The position numbers were made by a program, and so were the translations under genes. This document shows positions 21,839 to 31,100 of a stretch of DNA of 64,000 nt, piece by piece. The DNA lies in the NCBI GenBank assembly GCA_008477525.1, contig SPDT01000006.1, positions 585,501 to 649,500 of the forward strand, given 5' to 3'. Position 1 is the stretch's first letter. Each line of letters opens with the position of its first letter. Source of the stretch: Hypomyces perniciosus (lineage: Eukaryota; Ascomycota; Sordariomycetes; Hypocreales; Hypocreaceae). The notes beneath the pieces are model-generated. The model had not been told where the DNA came from. It did no database searches and saw nothing but the letters and a program-made list of their open reading frames with translations.

Positions 21839-22207
21839 TCACGCCTTGGAAGTAGACGTAGAACAAACGCTCCGATATGTCGTCTTCGGCGTCACCTCCG
21901 TAACAGTCGCCGTGATAATCTTCGCCGGACAATGAACCTCCGGCACCTCTGTCACACGGATGTGCGTACAGCCATGACAATCTTCCGGATTATCAACAGT
22001 CACTGTAGCCGGGTAAATGCGCAGTGTGCCGTCAAACACGCATTGTGGCCAGTATGGTGGTGTTGGGAGGCGGGAGAGCGTGAGCGTCATGGTGGTGGTG
22101 CAGCCCTTTGTAGGAGTTGGATAGGCATGCTCATGCGCACTGGCGGTGCCTGCGACGGAGGCGAAAGCGGCTGCCAGAATGAATATGTGAGTAGTTGCCA
22201 GTGCCAT
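21839..22207 (-). CDS. Small secreted protein with one four-Cys module
   Basis: A 122-residue single-exon protein. Signal peptide: MALATTHIFILAAAFASVAG, cleavage near TASA-HEH. The mature ~98 residues hold one copy of the module seen three times in the protein at 18390-19526: KGCTTTMTL, then YPATVTVDN, PEDCHGCTHI, a Thr-rich strand (ITATVTEVT) and final SVC. Two additional cysteines are present (WPQCVFD and EVHCPAK), giving six in the mature chain, an even number compatible with disulfides. It is transcribed in the same direction as its larger relative, with the decayed region between them. A TATA-like AATAAAAGGTATAATAATG occurs upstream on the minus strand near 22325-22345. Function unknown; its small size, secretion and cysteines fit an effector-like or cell-surface protein. 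Confidence 0.65.
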   Translation of the reverse strand: MALATTHIFILAAAFASVAGTASAHEHAYPTPTKGCTTTMTLTLSRLPTPPYWPQCVFDGTLRIYPATVTVDNPEDCHGCTHIRVTEVPEVHCPAKIITATVTEVTPKTTYRSVCSTSTSKA

Positions 22208-22719
22208 TGTTGCTGGCAGTAGTAGTAGTCTTATCGCGCCGAGCGTCGAGTGCAGCGTGGAACAAGCCGAGAGAGGAGAAGAACAGCTCGCAAGCGCAGC
22301 TGAAGATGGCGTCGGCTTTACTCCTCATTATTATACCTTTTATTTGCGGGGATGGCGGTACGACAGCAAAGAGGAATACGAACTTGGCAGTTCGGAAGGA
22401 TGATGGAGGGCTCGCTTGGCGATGCGATTGGAGGCGGGATATGAAACCTGATATATAGAGTTCGGGATGGTCAGACAAAGACGAGACAGCGTTTCATAGA
22501 TATGCTCATCCGAGCAACTTCTGTACAGGTGTTGCTAAGCTAAATCCGGCTGGGAACTCTGTAAATGTCTTTGTTTGCTCTTTGCAATCTTTATTAAGAC
22601 TCGTACAGATTGTTATTAGAGAACAAAGGTCGCGGAATACATAGGAGTCTGTGCATGTCTTCTCCTCACTCAATCATGCCACTCGTACATCTCATCTGCT
22701 GCTTGCCTTTCCTCGGGTC
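22208..22719. other. Intergenic region between small secreted protein and Zn2Cys6 gene
   Basis: No gene was seen. It contains the upstream region of the one-module secreted protein and the 3' flank of the transcription-factor gene. Confidence 0.4.
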
Positions 22720-25083
22720 CTAGAGTTGTCCAGAACCAAGTGTCAAGTCGTCCATAAAGTCTCCCTCCTCTGGGTTCCATTGTGGCCACGTCATGCCTTG
22801 CGTATCATCCCATCCCCAATCCTGCATCCAATCCATTGCGAAGTTCGAGCTGCCTTCGATGCCCACAATCTCATCCTCCCATGCGGAGGCTGGTAATCCA
22901 TCTCGTTCAGCTACCTCCTTGAGTATTTCCCAGCATTGTCTACTAGCTTCCGTTGCCGCCTGGAATATCGAAATCATCTGTTCCTTGGGGTCTAGGCCTG
23001 TTTCGAGAGCGTTCACATGTGCCAAACATGCGGCGAGGAAAATGATGCCCTTTGTGTTTGTCTCTCCAGCACGAGCTCGCTCCATATTCCACGCCTGAGA
23101 GGCCGCAAGGCGTGCGTGTAGGTCAGCACCGCCGATCGTCGGGAGGTATCCCAGGCTCGTAGATTGGCCCTTCTTGCAATAAAGAAGTTCCATTGTAATC
23201 ATCATCATGGCCTGCGATGCCACGTTGCGGAATGCCCCGGTGCCGTTAGTAACGAGACGTTTAAGGTCACCATCCATGATATCAGTGCTCGTGGCGTTGG
23301 ATGACCAGGCTTCAGGCAGTCCCCAGATGTGCGAGAGCTTAAGCGCACTGTCGAGACACATTTTACGAGAAAAGTAGAATCTGTCATCATCTAAGTGGTG
23401 CACAATGACAGGCTGGTGTAATGCGTAGAAGCAATGATATAGGGATATCTCTGCTAGCGAAATATGGAAGGACGTCACAGGTGAGTATGATATACTCTTG
23501 AGGGATGTAAGTGACTGTGTCAAGGCCCGGCAAGCTTTTGTCAAGTCCGAGTTTAGACGCAAGGTTTCTTCGTATGCGTCACCGGGCCGGATATTATTAA
23601 TATGGTTGATGAGATTCATGCGTAGAGGAATCGTTGAAAAGAGGGCGCGTTGAACGGATGTTTGGGTAGGTATAGATGGGTCTTTTCCAACTGGCTTATT
23701 CCCGTCCTTCTCATCATCGAGCTCATCATCGTCAAGATTGGCTGGCGCTTGCGTATCGTAATGTGAAGTAGAGACAAGTGGCGATCCACCAGCCTCGAAG
23801 GAAAACTGCATATTCAATTCCATGATGGTAGCCCACAGCCGCCTACGCATCTCGGCTCGGTAGGTTGTCATGCCTCCGAGATGTTTCGGGTCTCGATGAA
23901 GGCCTAGGAACATGGCCTTCCTAACCAAAGTCCCAGCCATGATCCACGTCATATCATGACCCATTCCACAAGTAGACTTGGCCAAGAGCAACAGGCACGA
24001 GATCTGAATGCCTTCAATGGTTGTTCGTTTCTTTTCAGGAGGGAGCATCGACCACATTTGCGCCTCACAGATCCATTGCGTTGCCATGGATCTGAGCGAG
24101 AAGAGGTGATCATGAACTGTCGCCCCGAGTGCCATGCAGAGTTGGAGTAGAATGACAAAGGACTCATCAGACGCAGCAGGGTTTTGCCAGTATCTCTCAT
24201 AGTCGGACCGGAAAGTTGGGACGTGGACGACACGAAACACTCCTTCAAATGTCCGTAGATAATTTTCAACAAGTTGGTCAGTGAGATCTCGCGTGGGAAT
24301 CTGCGTTCCAAGGTTGGCTGACGACAACGGCTTCCAGCGATTCTTCTTAATCTTGCGTCCAAGGACTTTGCACTTGGCTATTGATGAATAGAGATCCCCC
24401 TCATCGACCTCATCGCTATCAACAATCTCATATTCAATAGGGAACTGAGATGGTGTGGTTAGCCAGGGGCTGTCATAGCTTAGCTGTGGGATTCTTACCA
24501 AGTTCAGCCCATGTACCCAATGACTCTGCCCAAAATATCGTGACTTCGACATCATACCCCCGGCGGGTTCCCCCTTTTCCTGCCGCACACGACGCTTGGG
24601 GACACCATCTTGAGCCTCACTTATGTGTAGCGCATTAGCGAGTTTCTCCTCCAACTCACGGACTCTAGCGACCAGCCAGTCGACATTGGTAGAAGCTCCG
24701 GACGTCGACCCGTTGGAGCTGGGCGCACTTGGTGAAGAGATGGTTTGAGAGACGGTGTTAGACGTTGTTGAGCTTGGTTGGATGCCTTCTGATTCAGACA
24801 TCTGAGATTCTGTAGATGGTGCCGGCTGAAGGCTTCTCAATGTCGGTCTATTATCAGCAGACGACGCAGCCTTGCTAGTAGAAACGAACGGATCGGAGGG
24901 TTTCTTGGATCGCCATACTGGGACATGCGTAGCGACGTAAGTACAGCTGGGGATGTTTGCTTTTACACAATGGGCACAAGGCGAGTTTCGATCGCATCGG
25001 ATCTTGCGTTTCCTGCATTGTTCGCAAGAGAGGGCTGGTCGACGCCTCTTCTTTTCCAATGGTTGAAGTGGTGGGCCATCCAT
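22720..25083 (-). CDS. Zn2Cys6 transcription factor
   Basis: Fungal-specific regulator. The N-terminal zinc cluster has six cysteines at residues 20, 23, 30, 36, 39 and 47 (CEQCRKRKIRC...CAHC...C), with a basic lead-in KKRRRP. A Ser/Thr-rich linker and a short coiled coil (VARVRELEEKLANAL) follow; the coil probably allows dimer binding. The fungal_trans middle homology domain is visible around NYLRTFEGVFRVVHVPTF, IQISCLLLLAKSTCG, AMFLGLHRDP and RRRLWATIMELNMQFS. The frame is open for 787 codons, but a 54-nt stretch at 24498-24445 has a GTAAGA donor, a GGCTAACC branch site and a CTCAG acceptor and interrupts YFGQSHWVHGLNL-FPIEYE. I therefore favour two exons (25083-24499, 24444-22720) giving 769 residues. 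Target genes cannot be inferred; no biosynthetic cluster surrounds it. Confidence 0.88.
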   Translation of the reverse strand: MDGPPLQPLEKKRRRPALSCEQCRKRKIRCDRNSPCAHCVKANIPSCTYVATHVPVWRSKKPSDPFVSTSKAASSADNRPTLRSLQPAPSTESQMSESEGIQPSSTTSNTVSQTISSPSAPSSNGSTSGASTNVDWLVARVRELEEKLANALHISEAQDGVPKRRVRQEKGEPAGGMMSKSRYFGQSHWVHGLNLVRIPQLSYDSPWLTTPSQFPIEYEIVDSDEVDEGDLYSSIAKCKVLGRKIKKNRWKPLSSANLGTQIPTRDLTDQLVENYLRTFEGVFRVVHVPTFRSDYERYWQNPAASDESFVILLQLCMALGATVHDHLFSLRSMATQWICEAQMWSMLPPEKKRTTIEGIQISCLLLLAKSTCGMGHDMTWIMAGTLVRKAMFLGLHRDPKHLGGMTTYRAEMRRRLWATIMELNMQFSFEAGGSPLVSTSHYDTQAPANLDDDELDDEKDGNKPVGKDPSIPTQTSVQRALFSTIPLRMNLINHINNIRPGDAYEETLRLNSDLTKACRALTQSLTSLKSISYSPVTSFHISLAEISLYHCFYALHQPVIVHHLDDDRFYFSRKMCLDSALKLSHIWGLPEAWSSNATSTDIMDGDLKRLVTNGTGAFRNVASQAMMMITMELLYCKKGQSTSLGYLPTIGGADLHARLAASQAWNMERARAGETNTKGIIFLAACLAHVNALETGLDPKEQMISIFQAATEASRQCWEILKEVAERDGLPASAWEDEIVGIEGSSNFAMDWMQDWGWDDTQGMTWPQWNPEEGDFMDDLTLGSGQL
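24445..24498 (-). other. Stop-free 54-nt intron in the Zn2Cys6 gene
   Basis: The donor GTAAGA, branch-like GGCTAACC and acceptor CTCAG fit the other introns of this window. The length is a multiple of three and it carries no stop codon, so retention would insert 18 residues rather than end translation. Confidence 0.65.
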
Positions 25084-25698
25084 GATGTTTTGGGACTTGA
25101 AAGGGGACCCGTTAAAACAGCTCCGTGACTCGGAGTAAAAACGGACGTCTCAACTGGGAAGCAGTGTAGAGTTCAAGAATAAAGGAGCGGTGATTCATTC
25201 GCAAGACTGATGATTGTAAAGCTTACATCTCGGTGAATTGTTAGATGCTCGGTGTTTTGCTGCTCCGTCATTGGCTGCGCGTCCCCAATTCACCGAGCCT
25301 ATCTCGGTGCCATAGATAATTGGTCAACCAAAAACAGACTGATATCGCATCACACAGTTTATCCACTTACCTATGCTAATATGAGACTGACAATTGATTG
25401 CAAGAAAGATTTTGTATTGCAGGCAGGATAGAAATATTGAGCCAATGTTCAAGTCGAAAACCATCTCCTCACCCGAAAATGTAGCATTAATTCAAGCGTC
25501 ATTGTACACGGGCGCGCTAGCCTCATCCTCATCATCCCTGCGTTGGCAAAGCCGTCCATAAACATTGCCACTACATGTTCCTCCTCATCATCAAGGACCC
25601 ATCACATTCTGGATCCCCCCTGTCTATATAAGCAAACCATCCCAGACGCCGCATCTGCCGTAGAAAGCCCCAAGACCATCCTTGTTACTTTCAGTCAT
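25084..25698. other. Upstream region of the Zn2Cys6 gene, 3' flank of LAT1
   Basis: About 600 bp with no gene. The half near 25084 is the probable promoter of the minus-strand regulator. The half near 25698 is the 3' untranslated region of the acetyltransferase gene, also on the minus strand. Confidence 0.4.
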
Positions 25699-27135
25699 TT
25701 ACAGAAGCAGCTCCAAGGGGTTCTCAAGGACCTTCTTGAGCTCACGAATCCATTCAGCACCAACAGCGCCATCAACAACCTTGTGGTCGAAGCTGCCCGT
25801 AACCGTAATCTGCTCGTCCCACTCAAAACCAGTTGTACCATCCTCGTTCTCAGCGGGAACGGCAACCTTGCGGGTGGTACCGACAGCCAGGATAGCAGCC
25901 TGGGGAGGGTTGATGACAGCAGAGAAGTGGTCGACAGCGTTGTTCATACCCATGTTGGAGATGGAGATGGAGCCGCCCTGGTACTCTTCGGGCTTGAGCT
26001 TGCCGTCGCGGGCCTTCTTGGCAAGTTCCTTGACCTTGGAGGAGATGGACTCCAGACCACGGCCTTCAACACCAGTCACAATAGGGGTGATGAGACCAGT
26101 GGGGGTAGAAACGGCAACTGAGACATCAACGGTGGAGAATTGACGAATGACATCACCGCGCCAGCTAGAGTTGACTGCAGGGACCTTCTTGCTGGCGACA
26201 GCCATAGCCTTGATAAGGAAGTCGTTCACGGACAGCTTGTACTTGCCCTCAGCTGAGCTGTTCAAGGCCTGTCGGAGCTTGAGCAGCTTAGACACGGAGA
26301 TGGAGCTGGTAACGAAGAAGTGGGGGTTGTTCTGGGTCGACTCCTGTAATCGGCTAGCAATCGTCTTTCGGATTCCGCTAATGGGGACGTCCTCGAAAGT
26401 GGCACCGGGGGCAGCAACAGCGGGACTGCTGATAAGCTTCTTAACATCCTCCTCAGTGACCTGGCCGCTCTTACCGGTGCCCTTAACACCCTCCAGGCTA
26501 ACACCCTTCTCCCGAGCGAGGCGGAGGGCAGCTGGGACGGCGTTGGGCTCCCGGTCGAGGGACGTCTGCAGTCTGCTTCCGGATGAAGTGTACTGCTCCG
26601 GAGCGGAAGATTGGGGAGCGGAGGCCGGGGTCGACTGGGGAGCGGGTTCCGCAGCCTTTGCGGGCTCAGCGGCCTTGGCGTCGCCGCCAGCATCGGCAAT
26701 AGTGAACTTTTCGAACGCAGAGACGTCGGTTCCCTCCTCGACAAGCACGGCGATGGGCTACACAGCGGTGAGGTGCTCAGCATGGTCATCGGTTAAATAC
26801 AAGTCAAGGAGACTTACGGTTCCGACCGCAATGTCCTTCTCGCCAGACTCCTTGAGAAACTTGGCAATCACACCTTCCTCCTGGAACTCAAAGTCCATCT
26901 GGGCCTTGTCCGTCTCGATCTCGACCAGGACCTCGCCGGGGGAGATGGTGTCGCCGGGCTTCTTCTGCCAGGCGCCAATGTTGCCAGCCTGCATTGTCGG
27001 CGACAAGGCAGGCATCTTAATGACCTGGTGCTGCGGGAAGGAGGCATAGGACCGGACAATGTGTGAGGTGAAGCCCGTTCGCAGGGCGTTGTGTGTAGGG
27101 GCGAGGATACGCCTCCGAAGAGCGGCGCTGAGCAT
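25699..27135 (-). CDS. LAT1: Dihydrolipoamide acetyltransferase, E2 of pyruvate dehydrogenase
   Basis: Predicted 458 residues from two exons (27135-26818, 26757-25699; intron GTAAGTC...GTGTAG). E2 transfers the acetyl group from lipoamide to CoA in the mitochondrial matrix and forms the core of the complex. Domains in order: mitochondrial presequence rich in Arg and lacking acid (residues ~1-35); lipoyl domain with attachment lysine K77 in [11 protein letters not shown]; Ala/Pro hinge; peripheral subunit-binding domain ([20 protein letters not shown]); catalytic domain from about residue 210, ending in [13 protein letters not shown] with catalytic His431 and Asp435. Length matches single-lipoyl fungal E2 enzymes (about 460-480). 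An E2 of 2-oxoglutarate dehydrogenase is less likely because the lipoyl motif and hinge follow the pyruvate type. Confidence 0.95.
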
Positions 27136-28178
27136 CTCGAAAAAAATGTCTCTTCCGGACCGGGAGAGGCGGTTATATGTCGAAGGGGCGCTCGAGGCAA
27201 CGGGAGATGCTCGCAGACAGTGTCGTCTGGAACAATTGACGCCTAATCCAGGGAGTTGGAGGGAAGAGCGAGGACCGGAAGAGTCGCGGGAATTGTTGGA
27301 AGAGAAGGGCTCGCGAGGTGTCGGAAATCCCTTGGGGCTGCTTGTCCAGATTTTTGCGTTGAGCTCTGTCGCTGGCTAGAAGCTTTGGGACCTAAGCCTG
27401 ATTGGGACTAGAGGGGCAAGCGTTTATGGGCGTCTAGGCGGAAGTTCTAGGAGACTCGAGAGATACGAAGTACTCCGCACCACTTCGTACTTCGTACCAG
27501 ATAATAATACATGGTGGTAATAATCTCTACGAGTATGATATCAGAGCTTGGAGGAGCGTTGCGGTGGTCGGAACGAAAAGTACATTCTGCATTTGTTGCT
27601 TGACAACCATCAGAATCAGCTGCTCTACTATTTAACTTCTTTTCTCTCTCTCTCTTTCTTTTTTTTTTGTACTTCTACTCTGTACTTCGTAGTCGTACTA
27701 ATTTGTTTGTTGAGCAAATCATTCATTATTAGCATCAGGCCCCAAATAATAGTAGTACGAGAAATCACAGAACCCAGTTCGAGATATGGGAGCAGGTACG
27801 TACCTTGGTACCTTTGAGGTGCATGGCCACAAATGGCCTGCGTAGCTGTGCAGGTACGTACCCCATATGTCGGAGTTACAGGGTGACTTACCTTGCCTTA
27901 TGTTGGACCTCTGGAATTGTTGTCTGTCCCCTTGTCGAGCCATCCATCAGCTTCAAGCGCATAACCGATCAAACTGCAGACAGCTTGCAGTCCCCTTTCG
28001 CCTCCGGCAGAAGCAAAGGCATCGGAATCAACGACAGCCATCCTACTCTGACGACTGCATTCCACCTCTTCGCTGTTGCCCTGAGCTGAGAAGCTACCTC
28101 GATCGATCCATGGACCTGGCCGGCTCTCTCTGAAATCCGCGTCATCCCCTCTCACGAGCGGCCTGTGTGCGCGCCCTC
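27136..28178. other. Divergent spacer between LAT1 and SEC7
   Basis: About 1 kb, probably holding both promoters. It contains TACGAAGTA at 27464-27472, two overlapping TACTTCGTA-type copies ending at 27496, another at 27683-27691, CT-rich stretches (27640-27665) and GGTACGTACC-type palindromes near 27793-27813 and 27851-27862. A short upstream open frame occurs at 28110-28133. Confidence 0.5.
28110..28133 (+). promoter_or_regulatory. Upstream open reading frame before SEC7
   Basis: An eight-codon frame (MDLAGSL then TGA), ATG in context TCCATGG, ends 45 nt before the SEC7 start. If it lies in the mRNA leader it could lower initiation at the main ATG. Transcript start is not known. Confidence 0.35.
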
Positions 28179-31100
28179 ATGAGCTCCTTAAAGTTCGTGG
28201 TGTCCTCATTGGACGCCATTGCGACATCAAAAGATGCCCAGCGGAATAAGCAGCTGGCGGACCTGACCAAGACGGCTCTTGATGCCATCAAGGAGCAAGA
28301 CAAGCTGCCTGACCCCGAGATCGTCTTCGCACCGCTGCAGCTCGCAACCAAGACCAACAACCCCCAGCTCACCACGACCGCGCTCGACTGTATCGGCAAG
28401 CTGATATCATATTCCTACTTCTCAATTCCGAGCAAAGACGATGCTGCACAGGAAGGCGCCGAGCCCGCCCCGCCCTTAATTGAACGAGCCATCGATACAA
28501 TATGCGACTGCTTTCAGGGCGAGACTACCGCCGTGGAAATCCAACTCCAGATTGTCAAGTCGCTGCTGGCGGCTGTCCTTAACGACAAGATCGTCGTACA
28601 TGGCGCGGGCTTGCTCAAGGCCGTGCGCCAAGTCTACAATGTCTTCTTGCTCTCCCGAAGCACGGCCAACCAACAGGTTGCGCAGGGCACCTTGACGCAG
28701 ATGGTCGGAACCGTCTTTGAGCGAGTCAAAACCCGACTGCACATGAAGGAGGCCAGACTCAGTCTAGGAAACCTTAAGCACAGCTCCAGCAACATTACAT
28801 TTGAGCAATCCGAGATTGCCAATGGCGGCCAGGCCAGCGACGACGGGGACGAATCCCCAGCTCCCCAATCTGAGAGCAACGGCCAGCCGGAAGAGCCGGC
28901 CAGTGGCGTGAAGCTCACACTCAAGGACCTAGAACATCGAAAGAGCTTTGATGATTCCAACCTCGGTGATGGGCCTACTATGGTTACTCGACTGAAGCCT
29001 ACGAAGAAAGACGACGCCTCCGTGTCCGGGCTATCTGCGCCTGATTCCTCACTGCAAGAGGACAACGACGCACTGGATGCCGAAGACGAAGTATACATTC
29101 GAGATGCATATCTGGTGTTTCGATCGTTTTGCAACCTATCCACCAAGATCCTGCCGCCAGATCAGTTGTTCGATCTACGAGGGCAGCCAATGCGTTCCAA
29201 ACTAATCTCCCTGCATCTTATCCACACACTTCTAAATAACAACATCGCCGTTTTTACATCACCTCTTTGTACCATTAAAAATTCCAAGAGCAACGAGCCC
29301 ACGACGTTTCTCCAGGCCGTCAAATTCTACCTTTGCCTTAGCATTACTAGAAACGGGGCCAGCTCAGTGGATAGAATATTCGATGTTTGCTGTGAGATCT
29401 TCTGGCTCATGCTCAAGTTTATGCGCCCGTCCTTCAAGGTAAACTTTGTTATCTCTGCCCGGATCCGTGTCCTGTTGTGTACTCACGATATCTTCAGAAA
29501 GAAATCGAGGTCATTCTCAACGAAATATACTTGGCGCTCTTATCGCAAAAGAATGCGCCATTGTCGCAAAAGTTGTATTTTGTCACCATTCTCAATCGCC
29601 TATGTGCAGATCCCAGGGCTTTGGTTGAGACTTATCTGAACTATGACTGTGATCAGTCAGTGGAAAATATATACCAAACCATCATTGAAGATCTTTCCAA
29701 GTTCTCCACTACACCAGTTGCGATTACATCGCTTCATGAGCAGGCCTATGAGGAGCTCCGAGCCAAAACATCACCAGCAAGCGAATGGCAGCTCAAAGGT
29801 ATTTTACCTCCTTCCCTCACTATTGCTCACATCGTCCCGAACCAGGAGCATGAGCAAGATTACCCAAAGGAATATGCTTTGAAGCGTCTGTCACTCGAAG
29901 CACTCGTCGAAACGCTACGTTCTCTAGTCAACTGGTCAGCCTCTGTGCGATCTGATAGCGGATCCCTGCGCCCAGAAGGCGAAGCCAAAGCGTCGTTTGA
30001 TGAACTGCGGCCATCCATCGATCCAACCACGAGCGACAGTGCCTCTCGCCTGGAAACACCCTTGCCTCCCTCGACGCCAGTTCTTGAGGACGACCCAGAT
30101 CATCTGAGTAAAGAGAAGGCTAGGAAAACAGCTTTGATGAAGGACATCAGACAATTCAATTTCAAACCCAAGCGAGGAATTGAACAACTAATTCGTGACG
30201 GCTTCATATTGAGCGACAGCCCGCAGGATATCGCCACTTTCCTCCTTAATGAGGATAAACTCGACAAAGCTCAAATTGGCGAATACTTGGGCGAAGGTGA
30301 TCAGAAGAACATCGATATTATGCATGCTTTTGTCGATTCCATGGATTTTACCAAGAAGCGATTTGTCGATTCCCTCCGCCACTTCCTGCAGTCTTTCCGC
30401 TTGCCAGGTGAGGCACAGAAGATTGATCGCTTCATGCTCAAGTTTGCTGAACGCTATGTCCTGGGGAACCCTAATGCCTTTGCCAATGCTGACACAGCAT
30501 ACGTTTTGGCTTATTCTGTTATTCTGCTGAATACGGATTTGCACAGCAGCAAAATCGCCAAGAGGATGACAAAGGAAGAGTTTATCAGGAACAATGCAGG
30601 CATTAACGACAACGCCGATCTGCCACATGACTATCAAATCACTATTTATGATGAGATCGCCGGCAATGAGATTGTACTCAAGAGTGAGCGTGAATCAGCT
30701 GCCGCTGCGGGGGCTCTCCCCCAGCAATCTAGTGGCCTGGCTGCTGGGCTTGGACAGGCTTTCTCGAACGTCGGGCGCGATTTGCAAAGGGAGGCTTACA
30801 TGCAGCAGTCCGAAGAGATTGCTTTGCGTTCAGAGCAACTCTTCAAGAATCTATTCAAGAGCCAGCGACGGAATGCCGCAAAATCCGGTCCCAAGTATAT
30901 TCCAGCAACATCGTTCAAACATGTTGGTTCCATGTTTGATGTTACGTGGATGTCTATTTTCTCCGCACTTTCTGCACAGATGCAGAAGGCCCATAACCTG
31001 GAGGTCAATAAACTATGTCTTGAAGGCATGAGGCTTGCGACCAAGATCGCCTGTATTTTTGATCTGTCAACGCCACGTGAAGCATTCATATCAGCACTGC

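Noticed and set aside
26147..27049. 300-codon plus-strand frame
   Set aside because: Fully antisense to the acetyltransferase gene; its openness reflects codon bias of the real gene.
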